Made by a program: the position numbers and the translations under genes | NCBI GenBank assembly: GCA_019694465.1 | Contig: JAIBBV010000029.1 | Span: forward strand, 1-45,587 | Length of the DNA stretch: 45,587 nucleotides | Reading direction: 5' to 3' | Source of the DNA: Oligoflexia bacterium | Lineage (GTDB): Bacteria; Bdellovibrionota_C; UBA2361; JAFLCA01 | Shown here: positions 8,453-17,582 of the stretch, piece by piece | Numbering within the stretch: the first letter of the stretch is position 1 | Layout of the letters: each line of letters begins with the position of its first letter | The notes under the pieces: generated by a model | Seen by the model: the letters and a program-made list of their open reading frames with translations, nothing else | Told to the model about the DNA's origin: nothing | Databases searched by the model: none

Positions 8453-9664
8453 TTACATGGCCAATTCCACGCGTACTCCCAGCACTACACTATCTTTTAG
8501 CCCGGGGTCTGTGCTTGGATTAAGGACATATTGAAAATCTGGCTGCACTGAAAGGTACCCAGTAATTGGGGCCCGATAAGTAGCCTCAAAAACTGTTTCG
8601 GCACGATCAGATTCTTCAGCTGAATTGCGATAAGCGTCGCTGTTAGCAGCGCGTGCTAATGCGATCGAAAATACATCCTCATCGCGTGAAGGTATAAGTC
8701 CAGTGTAGGTAAGTCCGGCTCCGAGGTACTGGGAAAATTGATTGCGATCGCCAGCTGCAAAACCTAGCTGATAAAACGCACCCAAGCCCTGCTCACTTTC
8801 AGAGTCTTCTGAGTACACAGTTGCTTCGCCGATTGTATACAGACCTCGGTTCATGCTGCGCTCTGCTCCGGCAAAGTCTTCATATTTTGGATTTGTATAC
8901 CAGAATCCAAGACCGGCCTTATAGTGATGCTCGCCTTCCGCTGAGATGATGCCTGCTTCATTAGCCCAAAAAAGACCGTCGTCCTTTTTGAGTTTAATAT
9001 GTGTCCCATGCGGCTTTTCAGGGTCGCCAGGTACTCCATCGTACAGCGCGGTTAGTGCATATGTGTGATCCGTCGGCTGCGCTTTTAGTCGCACTGCCAG
9101 TGAAGTTGTGGAAAAGATGGAAGGCCCAACTTGCGCTACATCAATGCCAATTCCAAATGAGCTATTAAGTAATGTGCCAGCGTAGTCGAGTGCGTAAAAT
9201 TCAGAGTTTAGATCGTGTAGTCCAACTAAGGCTGAGAACTTGCCATCCCCAAAGCTGTGCTCGTACCAGAACTCATATAGTTTCGCTGTGCTGTAGGCTT
9301 CGATGTTATCCACAACTTGCGCTTCACCAGAGTACTTGGAGATTTCATCGCCAAAGTCGCCTAGAAAATAGGCGAACAGAGTGCCGCCTGACCACAGGCC
9401 CATTTTCTCAGTATCGAAGGTGGCTGTAAGATCATAGTTTCCTAGCCAGGCAGTATTGCGTTGAACTCCGCCGGAGACATTTGAAAGCGAGTCGAGCGTG
9501 AGAATAGACTCTACGGTTACTCCTTTGTCTTCTAGTGCCGTGCGAATGCCACCCCAGTTACCCAAAATGTGCTCGCCTGACGCGTCGTCCTCGGCAAATG
9601 CAAATGGGGAAACCGCTAATAATGAAAGTGTTAGTCCAAACCAAAGAGCGATGCGAGTAGTCAT
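8453..9664 (-). CDS. OprB-type carbohydrate-selective outer-membrane porin
   Basis: A 403-residue outer-membrane beta-barrel protein of the OprB family (carbohydrate-selective porin). A signal peptide spans about 1-24 (MTTRIALWFGLTLSLLAVSPFAFA, cleavage after AFA). The mature start carries the family hallmark HILGNWGGIRTALEDKGV. Alternating aromatic beta strands follow, and the C-terminal strand ends VVLGVRVELAM. The start is set at 9664 because GGGGAG lies close upstream and it gives a clean signal peptide; a longer upstream reading would bury the signal. OprB porins let glucose and other sugars cross the outer membrane; no sugar-uptake genes are next to it. It is strong evidence of a diderm envelope. 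Confidence 0.85.
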   Translation of the reverse strand: MTTRIALWFGLTLSLLAVSPFAFAEDDASGEHILGNWGGIRTALEDKGVTVESILTLDSLSNVSGGVQRNTAWLGNYDLTATFDTEKMGLWSGGTLFAYFLGDFGDEISKYSGEAQVVDNIEAYSTAKLYEFWYEHSFGDGKFSALVGLHDLNSEFYALDYAGTLLNSSFGIGIDVAQVGPSIFSTTSLAVRLKAQPTDHTYALTALYDGVPGDPEKPHGTHIKLKKDDGLFWANEAGIISAEGEHHYKAGLGFWYTNPKYEDFAGAERSMNRGLYTIGEATVYSEDSESEQGLGAFYQLGFAAGDRNQFSQYLGAGLTYTGLIPSRDEDVFSIALARAANSDAYRNSAEESDRAETVFEATYRAPITGYLSVQPDFQYVLNPSTDPGLKDSVVLGVRVELAM

Positions 9665-9783
9665 TAATCTCCCCATCTTAAAGATTGGTGAATAGTACAC
9701 GGCCCATAGGCCTATTGTACCCACTAACCTAATCGACAGGTCGAGAAGTTAACTCAAGCGCTGCTATGTCTGTTTTGCTGCGT

Positions 9784-10077
9784 CTATTCTTGTTTTAGGA
9801 TACGCTCGCGGGCCATTGCGCTTTTTCCGTGGCGGCCGAAAGATGCGACATTTTCTTTGGCTTGTGTCTTCAGATTTAGCGAAGCACGGGCATCCTTGGA
9901 AGTCTCGGTCGTCGTGGTGTCGCTAGTTGTGCTACCAGAGCAAGATCCTTTATCTGCGCCCTTCTTGCAGCACTCGCACTTGCAGCTGCCACTATCAGGG
10001 CAAGCATATGCTGCTGGGGCAAAAGAGAGGGCTGACAAGAGTGAGAGGGCCAGAAGCATGCGGGTAGGGGATTTCAT
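9784..10077 (-). CDS. Small exported cysteine-rich protein
   Basis: A 97-residue protein that I cannot assign to a family. A signal peptide is clear at about 1-25 (TRMLLALSLLSALSFAPAAYA). It is followed immediately by a cluster of six cysteines at 26, 32, 34, 36, 37 and 46 in CPDSGSCKCECCKKGADKGSC, then a Ser/Thr-rich stretch (SGSTTSDTTTTETS) and a basic C-terminus. The cysteine spacing with CxC and CC resembles metal-binding metallothionein-like or disulfide-rich peptides. The site before C26 (AYA) suits signal peptidase I better than lipoprotein processing. GGAG 8-11 bases upstream supports the ATG at 10077. The OprB gene follows 119 bases downstream on the same strand. Confidence 0.65.
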   Translation of the reverse strand: MKSPTRMLLALSLLSALSFAPAAYACPDSGSCKCECCKKGADKGSCSGSTTSDTTTTETSKDARASLNLKTQAKENVASFGRHGKSAMARERILKQE

Positions 10078-10247
10078 AAATGGCTCCAATTTGTTTGATA
10101 CTTATGTCTTACTCTAATCCGTTTTATAGGACAAAGTGCTTCAGAATTGAGTTGCTCAGATGCTTAACTAGCTGAAAAATATACCCTTTTGTCTGCGGGT
10201 AGTTGGCACGAATACTTGCCATCGCAGCATGCGGCAGAGGCTCAAAA

Positions 10248-10718
10248 TTACGCGCGCTTGGCCAAATTTGCCTCTAGCACAAACTGTCCACGATCGGTTT
10301 TGAAAGGGACACAAAGGACTGGCGACTTGCTTAATTGAGTCATCTCGATGTCTTTGCCGACCAGGATCACAGGAGTTGCCATATCGAAGGAAAAGCCCTT
10401 TTCACTTAGTAGCTTCTTTGTGCCACCAGAAATCATATTCGTAATTTCGCCGACAGCATCCACCACGTCTTTATTAATTTCCTTAAACTCTTCCATCAGC
10501 ATCTTGCTGACGATTCCTAGTATGGATCCCTCGTCGAAACTGACTACAAGGTTTCCTGTGACTTCCTTGCCAGCCATGCCAATGATGCCCGTGACGCAGC
10601 CCCAGGTCTTGTGGCCTTTTTTTATTGCGGCTTGCCCAACAGTCGGCGAAGTTTGCGCCATAGTCGATAACACATTAACTGTTGATTGAATGAATGGATT
10701 AATTAGACCGGCATCCAT
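10248..10718 (-). CDS. cheX: CheX-like chemotaxis phosphatase
   Basis: A 156-residue protein of the CheC/CheX/FliY phosphatase group, here of the CheX type, which dephosphorylates CheY-P to end a chemotactic signal. It starts NPFIQSTVNVLSTMA, a typical CheX opening. The single catalytic motif ExxN is visible as E91-I-T-N94 in VDAVGEITNMISGGTKKLL. A beta-rich half ends in VPFKTDRGQFVLEANL. AGGA lies about 10 bases upstream of the ATG. No CheY, CheA or receptor gene is in the window, so the partner response regulator is elsewhere. With fliN it is one of only two motility-type genes here. A role in a non-flagellar chemosensory system is possible. Confidence 0.85.
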   Translation of the reverse strand: MDAGLINPFIQSTVNVLSTMAQTSPTVGQAAIKKGHKTWGCVTGIIGMAGKEVTGNLVVSFDEGSILGIVSKMLMEEFKEINKDVVDAVGEITNMISGGTKKLLSEKGFSFDMATPVILVGKDIEMTQLSKSPVLCVPFKTDRGQFVLEANLAKRA

Positions 10719-10742
10719 AGCGCGTTGTCCTTGCTTGATAGA

Positions 10743-11552
10743 TTAAAGAACACTCACGGTTGGTACTTCTTGCTGAATGAAGCTAAGCAGGTCAGCAGAA
10801 GTTACGTTTGCGTAGTAAGAAAGGTCTCCCACTTGGCAAGTTGTGACTGTGCCACTTGATACAAGACCAATTATAGCGTTCTGACCTGATGCTAAAGTTA
10901 ATATTGCCGGTCCACCCGAGTCTCCATTGCAGCTATTGCTCCCAACGCCATCGTAGCGAGCGGTGAAGTTTTGGCTAGTGACTGACTCAATTAATGATTG
11001 GCCACTTCGCAAAACCCCCAAATTATTGTTCTCATCCAAGCCATATCCAAAAATTGAGAATATCTGGTCAGGACGTGGAGTTTGCGAGGAAAGGATAGGA
11101 AGAGTAGGTAGAGTGACGGCGCTCGACAAGTGAACAATTGCCACATCGTTAAGCACAATTGGAGTATTATTGTTGTTGTCGTCCGAGCCAACCGCGACGG
11201 CAGGGTGTATGGCTACCTCTGATGCTGGCACCGCAACTCCGTTGGCTTCGATGTACGCTATTTGCAAATCATGTTCAAGAAAGCAGTGTGCCGCAGTAAG
11301 GACAGCATTAGATGAAATCATTGTGCCAGAGCACAGTCCCTGAGTTGAGTCCGTATTGATAATGTTAACCTTTACAACAGGGGAATTTGTTTCGCTGCAA
11401 ACTGTGCCAGTAATTACACGTGTATTAAGTCCGAGCACCGAGCAGGCATTCGTCTGCGGAACAGCATTGCTGTCACCATCATCGCTGGAACTTTTTGTGC
11501 AGGCACTTGTGGCCAACAGCGCTAGGAGCGCAAGCGTGAAACGAACCTTCAT
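10743..11552 (-). CDS. Secreted trypsin-like serine protease, probable lipoprotein
   Basis: A 269-residue S1-family (chymotrypsin fold) protease. The N-terminus MKVRFTLALLALLATSAC is a lipoprotein-like signal with the acylated cysteine at 18, although the -3 residue is Thr rather than Leu. The catalytic triad is complete: H89 in LTAAHC, D136 in NDVAIVHL and S212 in NGDSGGPAIL. Asp/Asn-rich loops (DDNNNNT) stand between the beta strands. The start at 11552 gives the clean signal; a longer reading adds a non-signal prefix. It is probably anchored in the outer membrane or exposed outside, for protein breakdown or interbacterial use. It lies downstream of nothing obvious and 24 bases upstream of the CheX-like gene on the same strand. 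Confidence 0.85.
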   Translation of the reverse strand: MKVRFTLALLALLATSACTKSSSDDGDSNAVPQTNACSVLGLNTRVITGTVCSETNSPVVKVNIINTDSTQGLCSGTMISSNAVLTAAHCFLEHDLQIAYIEANGVAVPASEVAIHPAVAVGSDDNNNNTPIVLNDVAIVHLSSAVTLPTLPILSSQTPRPDQIFSIFGYGLDENNNLGVLRSGQSLIESVTSQNFTARYDGVGSNSCNGDSGGPAILTLASGQNAIIGLVSSGTVTTCQVGDLSYYANVTSADLLSFIQQEVPTVSVL

Positions 11553-11942
11553 AGAGGGTCTCCCCAAACAAAAACGAACATCACGTAACAGACTGAAACA
11601 CATCTTTGGCGTAGCCTATACGACAGACACTTGCTTGTCAGCGGCGCTTATTGGGCGGGCCAGCTACTAGCCCCTAACGGAGCTATCGGATAGCCTTTGA
11701 GGCTAGAGTAGGACAAAGACGCAGATCCTAAAATTTTCAACGAAATTCTGTCCCTAGTCATCGTATTCTATAGAGAAAGTGTTCTGTTTGACCCGCTCCT
11801 GGTTGGTTTAAATCCTAGCTGTAACTCTCTGAGCTGGTGGTATTTTTTTTGCGGTCACTATAGACTTTTCTTGCACAAGCGCTGCTACTTTGCAGAGCCT
11901 GGCTGTAAACCAAGTTTTATTTTTGTAATTAGCGACGAGCAA
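11553..11942. other. Divergent intergenic region
   Basis: About 390 bases between the divergent protease and LpoA-like genes, expected to hold both promoters. A small hairpin GCTAT/ATAGC occurs at 11682-11694. TTGACC near 11788, followed by AT-rich TTTAAAT, is a possible but poorly spaced promoter for the LpoA-like gene. No gene or RNA is recognised. Confidence 0.4.
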
Positions 11943-13901
11943 ATGAAGTTTTCGAAACATCGGTTTAGTTGGCGCGCCACTTCATGTTTTCTCCGGCCTA
12001 CGCTTGGCGCGACATTGCTGTTACTGGCTGTGTTAATCGGCTGCAGCTCTAGTAAGCGCTATGAGCCCCGTCGGCTGAATTTGCCCAGTGTGGAAGCACC
12101 TAGCGCCGGTTCAACGTCACAGGCACAGCCAGTGCAAGTTTTGCCATGGGAGCTTTGGCCGCGTGGTCAAGACTTGATGGGAGCTGAGCTGCATTCTGGT
12201 CTAGTCAAAGAGGGTGATGATGCGGTTGAGCAAGGCCTGCGACAAAAGGCGCTCGAATACTATTACCGCGCCCAGTCTGGACCGCTTGCTCCTTCTGAGC
12301 AAGAAGCGCTAGTGCTGCGAATCGCCAGTTCAGAGCTTGCGGTTGATCAGCCCGTTAAGTCGTTGAATACGCTGAGTGCGTATTTTAGGAGTACGAATAA
12401 GACTGTTGATGAGGTTTCGCCCCTTTTCGCGCTAGTGTTTGGGTATGCCTACTGTCGTAATCGCGATGCTGAGCAGAGTATCGCCTGGTTTTCTCGTGCT
12501 GCTGCTGGAGTCAGTGGGATAGTTAGCGTTAGAAGCTCCGCTGAACGCGGGATGAGAGTATTGCTACGTTCAGTCTCCGAGGAGAATTTGGATAACTTCA
12601 CCTCACTTTGGTCCGCGGATGTCTCTGTTCGTAGTTTGATTGGAGAGGAACGAGCAAGAAGAGCAGCTGGAGGCCAGGTCACTGATGGACGTGATATTGA
12701 TATCTGGGGTGAGCCATCCAGTATGGTGATGAACGCCGCTCCGCCTGTTTCCACTTCTGTTGTTGTAGGTGTCCTGTTGCCGCTTTCTGGAAAATACAGT
12801 GCCTTAGGACAGGCGACAAAGAACGGTATGGAAATGGCGCTAGAGGGACAACGTGCTGCTTTATCGGCCAGCGCTGGTTCATCTGCTCCTCCACTTATTC
12901 GTGCTAGCTTCCGCGATACAGGCATTGAGGTTCATCGTGCAAGTGATGCGGCGCGCGAGCTAGTTAGCTCTGAAGGCGCCAAGTTATTAGTTGGCCCGCT
13001 AATAGCAGAGCATGCACTAGCAGTGCAATCAGTGTCACGTCAGACGGCGGTGCCAATGCTATCGTTGTCGAAGAATAGTAATTTCCCAACAGGAGACGGC
13101 TCATACCGCCTAGGCGCAACAGTTGAGAGTCAAGTTTACTCGCTACTAGAGGCTAGTCAGAATATTGCAGGATTGAAGCGCTTTGCCCTTATTTTCCCCG
13201 ATGATTCGGGTGGAATTGAATTTGCGGATGCATTTAGGCAGCAGCTGCATGCGCGCAATATAGAGCTCGTTTATGAGGGCCGTTATCCTAGAAATTCTAC
13301 TGACACATTCCTCACGATGGCGCAGGCAGTTGAGGCCGCCGGCGCGGATGGAGTCATATTTCCGGATAGCCTAACCACGGCAGCCCGCTTTTTTGGGAAT
13401 TTTTCGGCCAGCTTCAGGCAGAGTGTGCACCCGCTGGGGGTAGCAAACTGGGACAATGCTGCGCAGCTTGCAAATTCAAGCACAGTCTTAGACGGCGCAA
13501 TCTTCGTTAGTCCCTTCTTTGTGCAAAGTGCAAGGCCGCAAGTCGCGCAGTTTGTGGCTGCGTATCGCGCCAAGTACAACCAGACCCCTGACTTTCTTGC
13601 TGCGCAAGGCTTTGATGCATTGACGTTGGTTCAAGAGATTACGCGTCGTCAGCAGATAGACCAAGTGTCCTGGACTGTTGCTGCTGGGCAGTTCGACGCC
13701 TATGAAGGGCTAACTGGTAGAATTTCTCTGCGTGACGATGGTGAGTTTGAGAGACAATTCCGGGTTATCCAACTTAAGGGCGGTATGTTACAAGAGCTGC
13801 AGCCCCAGGAACAAAATTCATTTATCTATCGAGGCAATCAAGCGGTATCATCGGTAGTGAGTGACGACATGCAGAAGGGCCCAGTGCCAGTACTGCGTTA
13901 A
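11943..13901 (+). CDS. LpoA-like PBP-activator lipoprotein (periplasmic-binding fold)
   Basis: A 652-residue lipoprotein. The lipobox LIGC places the acylated cysteine at 34. Residues about 70-250 look like TPR-type helical repeats (KALEYYYRAQSGPLAPSEQEALVLRIASSEL). From about 270 the protein has the type I periplasmic-binding fold: VVVGVLLPLSGKYSALGQATKNGMEMAL, then KLLVGPLIAEHALAV and later PDFLAAQGFDALTLV. TPR plus this fold is the architecture of LpoA, the outer-membrane activator of PBP1A, and of the wider penicillin-binding-protein-activator family. A solute-binding lipoprotein is the alternative. The ATG at 11943 is preferred over upstream codons because it begins the signal. It ends 12 bases before lon. 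Confidence 0.75.
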   Translation: MKFSKHRFSWRATSCFLRPTLGATLLLLAVLIGCSSSKRYEPRRLNLPSVEAPSAGSTSQAQPVQVLPWELWPRGQDLMGAELHSGLVKEGDDAVEQGLRQKALEYYYRAQSGPLAPSEQEALVLRIASSELAVDQPVKSLNTLSAYFRSTNKTVDEVSPLFALVFGYAYCRNRDAEQSIAWFSRAAAGVSGIVSVRSSAERGMRVLLRSVSEENLDNFTSLWSADVSVRSLIGEERARRAAGGQVTDGRDIDIWGEPSSMVMNAAPPVSTSVVVGVLLPLSGKYSALGQATKNGMEMALEGQRAALSASAGSSAPPLIRASFRDTGIEVHRASDAARELVSSEGAKLLVGPLIAEHALAVQSVSRQTAVPMLSLSKNSNFPTGDGSYRLGATVESQVYSLLEASQNIAGLKRFALIFPDDSGGIEFADAFRQQLHARNIELVYEGRYPRNSTDTFLTMAQAVEAAGADGVIFPDSLTTAARFFGNFSASFRQSVHPLGVANWDNAAQLANSSTVLDGAIFVSPFFVQSARPQVAQFVAAYRAKYNQTPDFLAAQGFDALTLVQEITRRQQIDQVSWTVAAGQFDAYEGLTGRISLRDDGEFERQFRVIQLKGGMLQELQPQEQNSFIYRGNQAVSSVVSDDMQKGPVPVLR

Positions 13902-13913
13902 CAAAGGAGTGCT

Positions 13914-16376
13914 ATGGGCAAAAAGAAGAGCAAAGCGCGGCGTTCTGCCAAACGAGTCGTTGAAGACGTGAGTGAGTTGCTTGAGGCCCAGGTAGACCTT
14001 CCTGAGGTCTTGCCAGTGTTGCCAGCCAAAGACATTGTGGCTTTCCCCTCAGTAATGATGTCGTTGTATGTCGCGCGTCCCTCGAGCATAGAAGCTGTAG
14101 AGTGGGCAACTGCTAAAGACAAGCTAATCTTTATGGTTGCGCAGAAAAGCCAGGAGAGTGAAGACCCGGCTGCCACAGACCTACACCGTATCGGTGTTGT
14201 TGCGAATATTGTGCGCACCCTTAAGTTGACCGACGGGCGCTATAAAGTACTGCTACAGGGAATCATACGTGCGCGCGCCTTGCGTTATACAGAGAACGGT
14301 AAGTTCTTAAATGCTAAGATTGAATCACTACTCCTACGTCAGCCAATCAACTTGTCGGCAGAAGATGAGGTGATAGTAAATCGCATTCGAGCGAATCTGC
14401 AGGTACTGGTTGAGAATGAGCATTTACCAGAAGAGATGCTGCTAGTAACCGAAGAGATTACTGACCCAGCTATTCTAACGGATGTTATTTTAGCTCATTA
14501 CAAGCTTGACCCGGCCTCGGCCCAACCATTCCTAGAAGAGCTCGACCCTCTAAGAAGATTGAGACTCACAGATAAGCTTTTAACAGATAATCTCAATCAG
14601 TTTTTCATTTCTGAAAAAATCAAAGACAAGGCTTCACACGAGCTTACTAAGGGTCAGCGCGAATACTATCTGCGTGAGCAGATGAAGCAGATTCAGCGCG
14701 AGTTAGGCGACAGCGAAGGTAGTAGCGATGAGTTGGCGCTGCTGAAGAAGAGCTTGCTCAGCGCAAAGTTGCCGCCAGCTGCACAGACTGAAGCCGACCG
14801 TCAGTTTAAGCGCCTGGAAAGGATGCCAAGTGAGGCTAGCGAGTACTCGCTTTTGCGTACCTACCTGGAATGGATGGCAGAGCTGCCGTGGGCCAAAGCT
14901 TCAAAAGATAAACTTGATTTAAAGCGCGCACAAACAGTGCTGGATGAAGATCACTTTGGCCTTGAAAAGGCCAAGGAGCGCATAGTTGAGTATCTTAGCG
15001 TTAGAAAATTGAAGCCTGATTCAAAGGGGCCTATCTTGTGCTTTGTTGGTCCGCCGGGTGTTGGTAAGACTTCGCTTGGTAAGTCGATCGCGCGCGCTTT
15101 GGGGCGAAGCTTTGTGCGCATGTCACTGGGTGGTATGCGTGATGAGGCAGAAATTCGCGGACATCGCAGGACTTATGTAGGCGCGCTACCAGGGCGGATT
15201 GTCCAGTGCTTGCGGCAGGCCAGCACTAATAATCCAGTCTTTGTGCTGGATGAGCTTGATAAGATTGGCGCAGACTTCCGTGGCGATCCGGCGAGTGCCT
15301 TGTTAGAGGTGCTCGATCCTCAGCAGAATACGGAATTTCAAGACCACTATTTGGGGGTCAGTTTCGATCTTTCTAATGTGTTGTTTGTCGCGACTGCTAA
15401 TACTCTCGACACAATTCCAGACGCTCTGCTCGACCGACTGGAAGTAATATTCATTTCTGGTTACACAACCGAGGAAAAGCTCAATATTTGCAAACGCTAC
15501 TTAATCCCGCGGCAGCTCAAGGAGAATGGCCTGTTCGGTAAGAAAATTGATTTTGATAACAGTGCCTTGCTCTTCCTCATAGAGCGCTACACGCGTGAGG
15601 CGGGTGTGCGTAATTTAGAGCGAGAAATAGGTTCGCTATGCAGGAAGATTGCGCGTAAGTTCGCCGAGTCTAAGCAGCTGGTTCGACGAGTGTCTCCAAA
15701 GACCGTACAAGATCTTTTGGGAAGCACGAAGTTCGATCCGGAGCAGGATGAGGAGCAGGATGCAGTTGGACTCGCACGCGGTCTAGCCTGGACTGTGCAT
15801 GGCGGCGAGATGATGCCAGTAGAAGTATCGGTGGCTAAGGGCACCGGTCAATTGGCGCTTACAGGACAGCTTGGGAACATCATGCAGGAATCGGCTCAGG
15901 CGGCAGTGTTCTTTGCGCGCGCAAACGCGGCTAGCCTTGGGTTGGATGCTGACTTCCACCAGAAGAACGACATGCATATTCATGTGCCAGGGGGTGCTAC
16001 TCCTAAGGATGGTCCGTCTGCTGGTATTACGATAGCGGCCGCCTTAGTTTCGGCTCTTTCTGGGCGCAAGGTTTCACGTGATTACGCAATGACTGGTGAG
16101 ATAACTTTGCGTGGCGCTGTGTTGCCAGTTGGTGGCCTCAAGGAGAAGGCATTGGCTGCTCTACGCTATGGAATCAAGAATGTAATCATCCCGTTTGAGA
16201 ACATTAAGGACGTAGAGGAAGTTCCCAAGGAGCAGCGCGAAAAGATTAAGTTCATACCAGTTAAGCATATTAGTGAAGTGCTAGAGATGGTGCTGACTGG
16301 AAAGCCGCGAGTAGTTCGAGTGCAAGGCAAGGGCAAAAGGCGCATTAAGGCGCGGCCGATTAGCGCGCAGGCCTAA
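13914..16376 (+). CDS. lon: ATP-dependent protease Lon
   Basis: A full-length 820-residue LonA. The N-terminal LON domain begins after a basic leader (LPVLPAKDIVAFPSVMMSLYVARPSS). It is followed by a coiled-coil linker (QREYYLREQMKQIQRELGD), the AAA+ domain with Walker A GPPGVGKT at 379-386 and Walker B VFVLDELDKIG. The proteolytic domain carries the Ser-Lys dyad S702 (KDGPSAGIT) and K745 (GGLKEKAL), separated by 43 residues as in E. coli Lon. AAGGAG precedes the ATG. It lies 12 bases after the LpoA-like gene, and its TAA overlaps the ATG of the next gene by one base, so the three form a likely operon. Lon degrades misfolded and regulatory proteins in the cytoplasm. Confidence 0.97.
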   Translation: MGKKKSKARRSAKRVVEDVSELLEAQVDLPEVLPVLPAKDIVAFPSVMMSLYVARPSSIEAVEWATAKDKLIFMVAQKSQESEDPAATDLHRIGVVANIVRTLKLTDGRYKVLLQGIIRARALRYTENGKFLNAKIESLLLRQPINLSAEDEVIVNRIRANLQVLVENEHLPEEMLLVTEEITDPAILTDVILAHYKLDPASAQPFLEELDPLRRLRLTDKLLTDNLNQFFISEKIKDKASHELTKGQREYYLREQMKQIQRELGDSEGSSDELALLKKSLLSAKLPPAAQTEADRQFKRLERMPSEASEYSLLRTYLEWMAELPWAKASKDKLDLKRAQTVLDEDHFGLEKAKERIVEYLSVRKLKPDSKGPILCFVGPPGVGKTSLGKSIARALGRSFVRMSLGGMRDEAEIRGHRRTYVGALPGRIVQCLRQASTNNPVFVLDELDKIGADFRGDPASALLEVLDPQQNTEFQDHYLGVSFDLSNVLFVATANTLDTIPDALLDRLEVIFISGYTTEEKLNICKRYLIPRQLKENGLFGKKIDFDNSALLFLIERYTREAGVRNLEREIGSLCRKIARKFAESKQLVRRVSPKTVQDLLGSTKFDPEQDEEQDAVGLARGLAWTVHGGEMMPVEVSVAKGTGQLALTGQLGNIMQESAQAAVFFARANAASLGLDADFHQKNDMHIHVPGGATPKDGPSAGITIAAALVSALSGRKVSRDYAMTGEITLRGAVLPVGGLKEKALAALRYGIKNVIIPFENIKDVEEVPKEQREKIKFIPVKHISEVLEMVLTGKPRVVRVQGKGKRRIKARPISAQA

Positions 16377-17467
16377 TGCACGCCAAGCGCTTCTTAGGAT
16401 TAGCGTTACTGTTCGGGTTAGCTCGGGGCCAAGTGCTGTTGGCTGAAGATCGTGACCTATGCCTGTATACTGATGCTGCTGGGGCCTTAAAACAGGTAAC
16501 TGGACGCGGTTCCGTACCTCAAGCTTATCAAGCGCAGGCGCATTGCATCGGAGAAAAGCGATCCGCTAAAAATTCGCAGCCGCGAAAGATTTGGGAGGAC
16601 AGTGCCGTTCAAGCCACGCCCGCGCCGAAGCTAGGTGAGGGATCTAATGTGCTAGCCGCGCCGGAAGATATTAAACTCAAGGGGAACATTCGGCGTGAAG
16701 ATATGTCTTCGCCGCTGGGCCGGATCGAGTTGCGTTGGCCAAGAAAAGTAGAGCTTCTTTTTGGTAAAGTTCCATTGCGCGCGATGCAGGATGCGGCTTT
16801 GGCTGTAAGTAGAGCACTCAAGACGGGCGGTTTTCCAGCTCCAATTCAAAGTTTGAATTTAGACTGGAAAGTTGTCTTCATGGACGAAGAGGTTCCAGAG
16901 ACACAAATTCCAACCTATTTAGTGAACAACTGTCATCCAGCTTGGATGACACCACCAGCTAACCTTTACGTAGTTGCTCAGCGTGTTGTAGCGGGGTGTG
17001 GGGGGAATAGCTCACAAGTTAGTCATCAGGTAGCGGACTCACAGCTCGCGCATATATTGATTCATGAAATGGGGCATGCCATTGAGGCTCAAATCCTTGG
17101 TCCGCAAATGGCTGACGATCGTATGCGTGCTGAAGGCTTTGCCTCCTGGTTTGAAGCCTACGGCTCAGATTTCTCAACGGTTATTCAGAAGGGTAGCGTT
17201 AAACGATTTTACAAATCACTAGCCTTGCAGTCATTGCAGCAAAGTCCTGACAGATTCAACTTTCAGGGTAGCGCCAATGACTATGCGCGTGCCTCGATGT
17301 ATTTTCATGCGCTGGCTGCTAAGCGCGGCGTCAGGGGAGTTATGGATGTCTATGAGACTATGACAAGTCAGCGCCTGAATTTCTTTTCTGGTATCAAGGC
17401 TCGCATGGGCTGGGACTCTCCGGAGTTGGAGGCGCAAGTGCGCAAAGTTGTGCTGGCGGCGTCTTAG
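16376..17467 (+). CDS. Exported HExxH metallopeptidase-like protein
   Basis: A 363-residue protein with an N-terminal signal (MHAKRFLGLALLFGLARGQVLLAED) and a zinc-peptidase core. HEMGH lies at 230-234 and a probable third ligand E253 in RAEGFASWFEAY, 18 residues on, a spacing that suits the gluzincin type. Six cysteines in the exported part (for example DLCLY, AHCIG, NNCHP and AGCGG) could form disulfides. I cannot name the family. The start codon ATG overlaps the lon stop codon, so translation is probably coupled to lon. The pairing of a cytoplasmic ATP-dependent protease with an envelope zinc peptidase suggests shared proteostasis duty, but this is inference. The gene ends convergently with the DUF1294 gene. 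Confidence 0.75.
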   Translation: MHAKRFLGLALLFGLARGQVLLAEDRDLCLYTDAAGALKQVTGRGSVPQAYQAQAHCIGEKRSAKNSQPRKIWEDSAVQATPAPKLGEGSNVLAAPEDIKLKGNIRREDMSSPLGRIELRWPRKVELLFGKVPLRAMQDAALAVSRALKTGGFPAPIQSLNLDWKVVFMDEEVPETQIPTYLVNNCHPAWMTPPANLYVVAQRVVAGCGGNSSQVSHQVADSQLAHILIHEMGHAIEAQILGPQMADDRMRAEGFASWFEAYGSDFSTVIQKGSVKRFYKSLALQSLQQSPDRFNFQGSANDYARASMYFHALAAKRGVRGVMDVYETMTSQRLNFFSGIKARMGWDSPELEAQVRKVVLAAS

Positions 17468-17582
17468 CGCTGACTGCACAGTGTTCGTCATGTTGCTGTT
17501 TATTAATAGGCTCCCAGTAGAGCGGCTGAAGACAATTAAGCCTGAATTCGCGTTTTGATTGTTTTACGCAGTTGCGTTGCAC

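Noticed and set aside
11780..11830. A tRNA-like T-arm (GGTTGGTTTAAATCC)
   Set aside because: The rest of the cloverleaf, especially the acceptor pairing and the anticodon arm, cannot be built around it.
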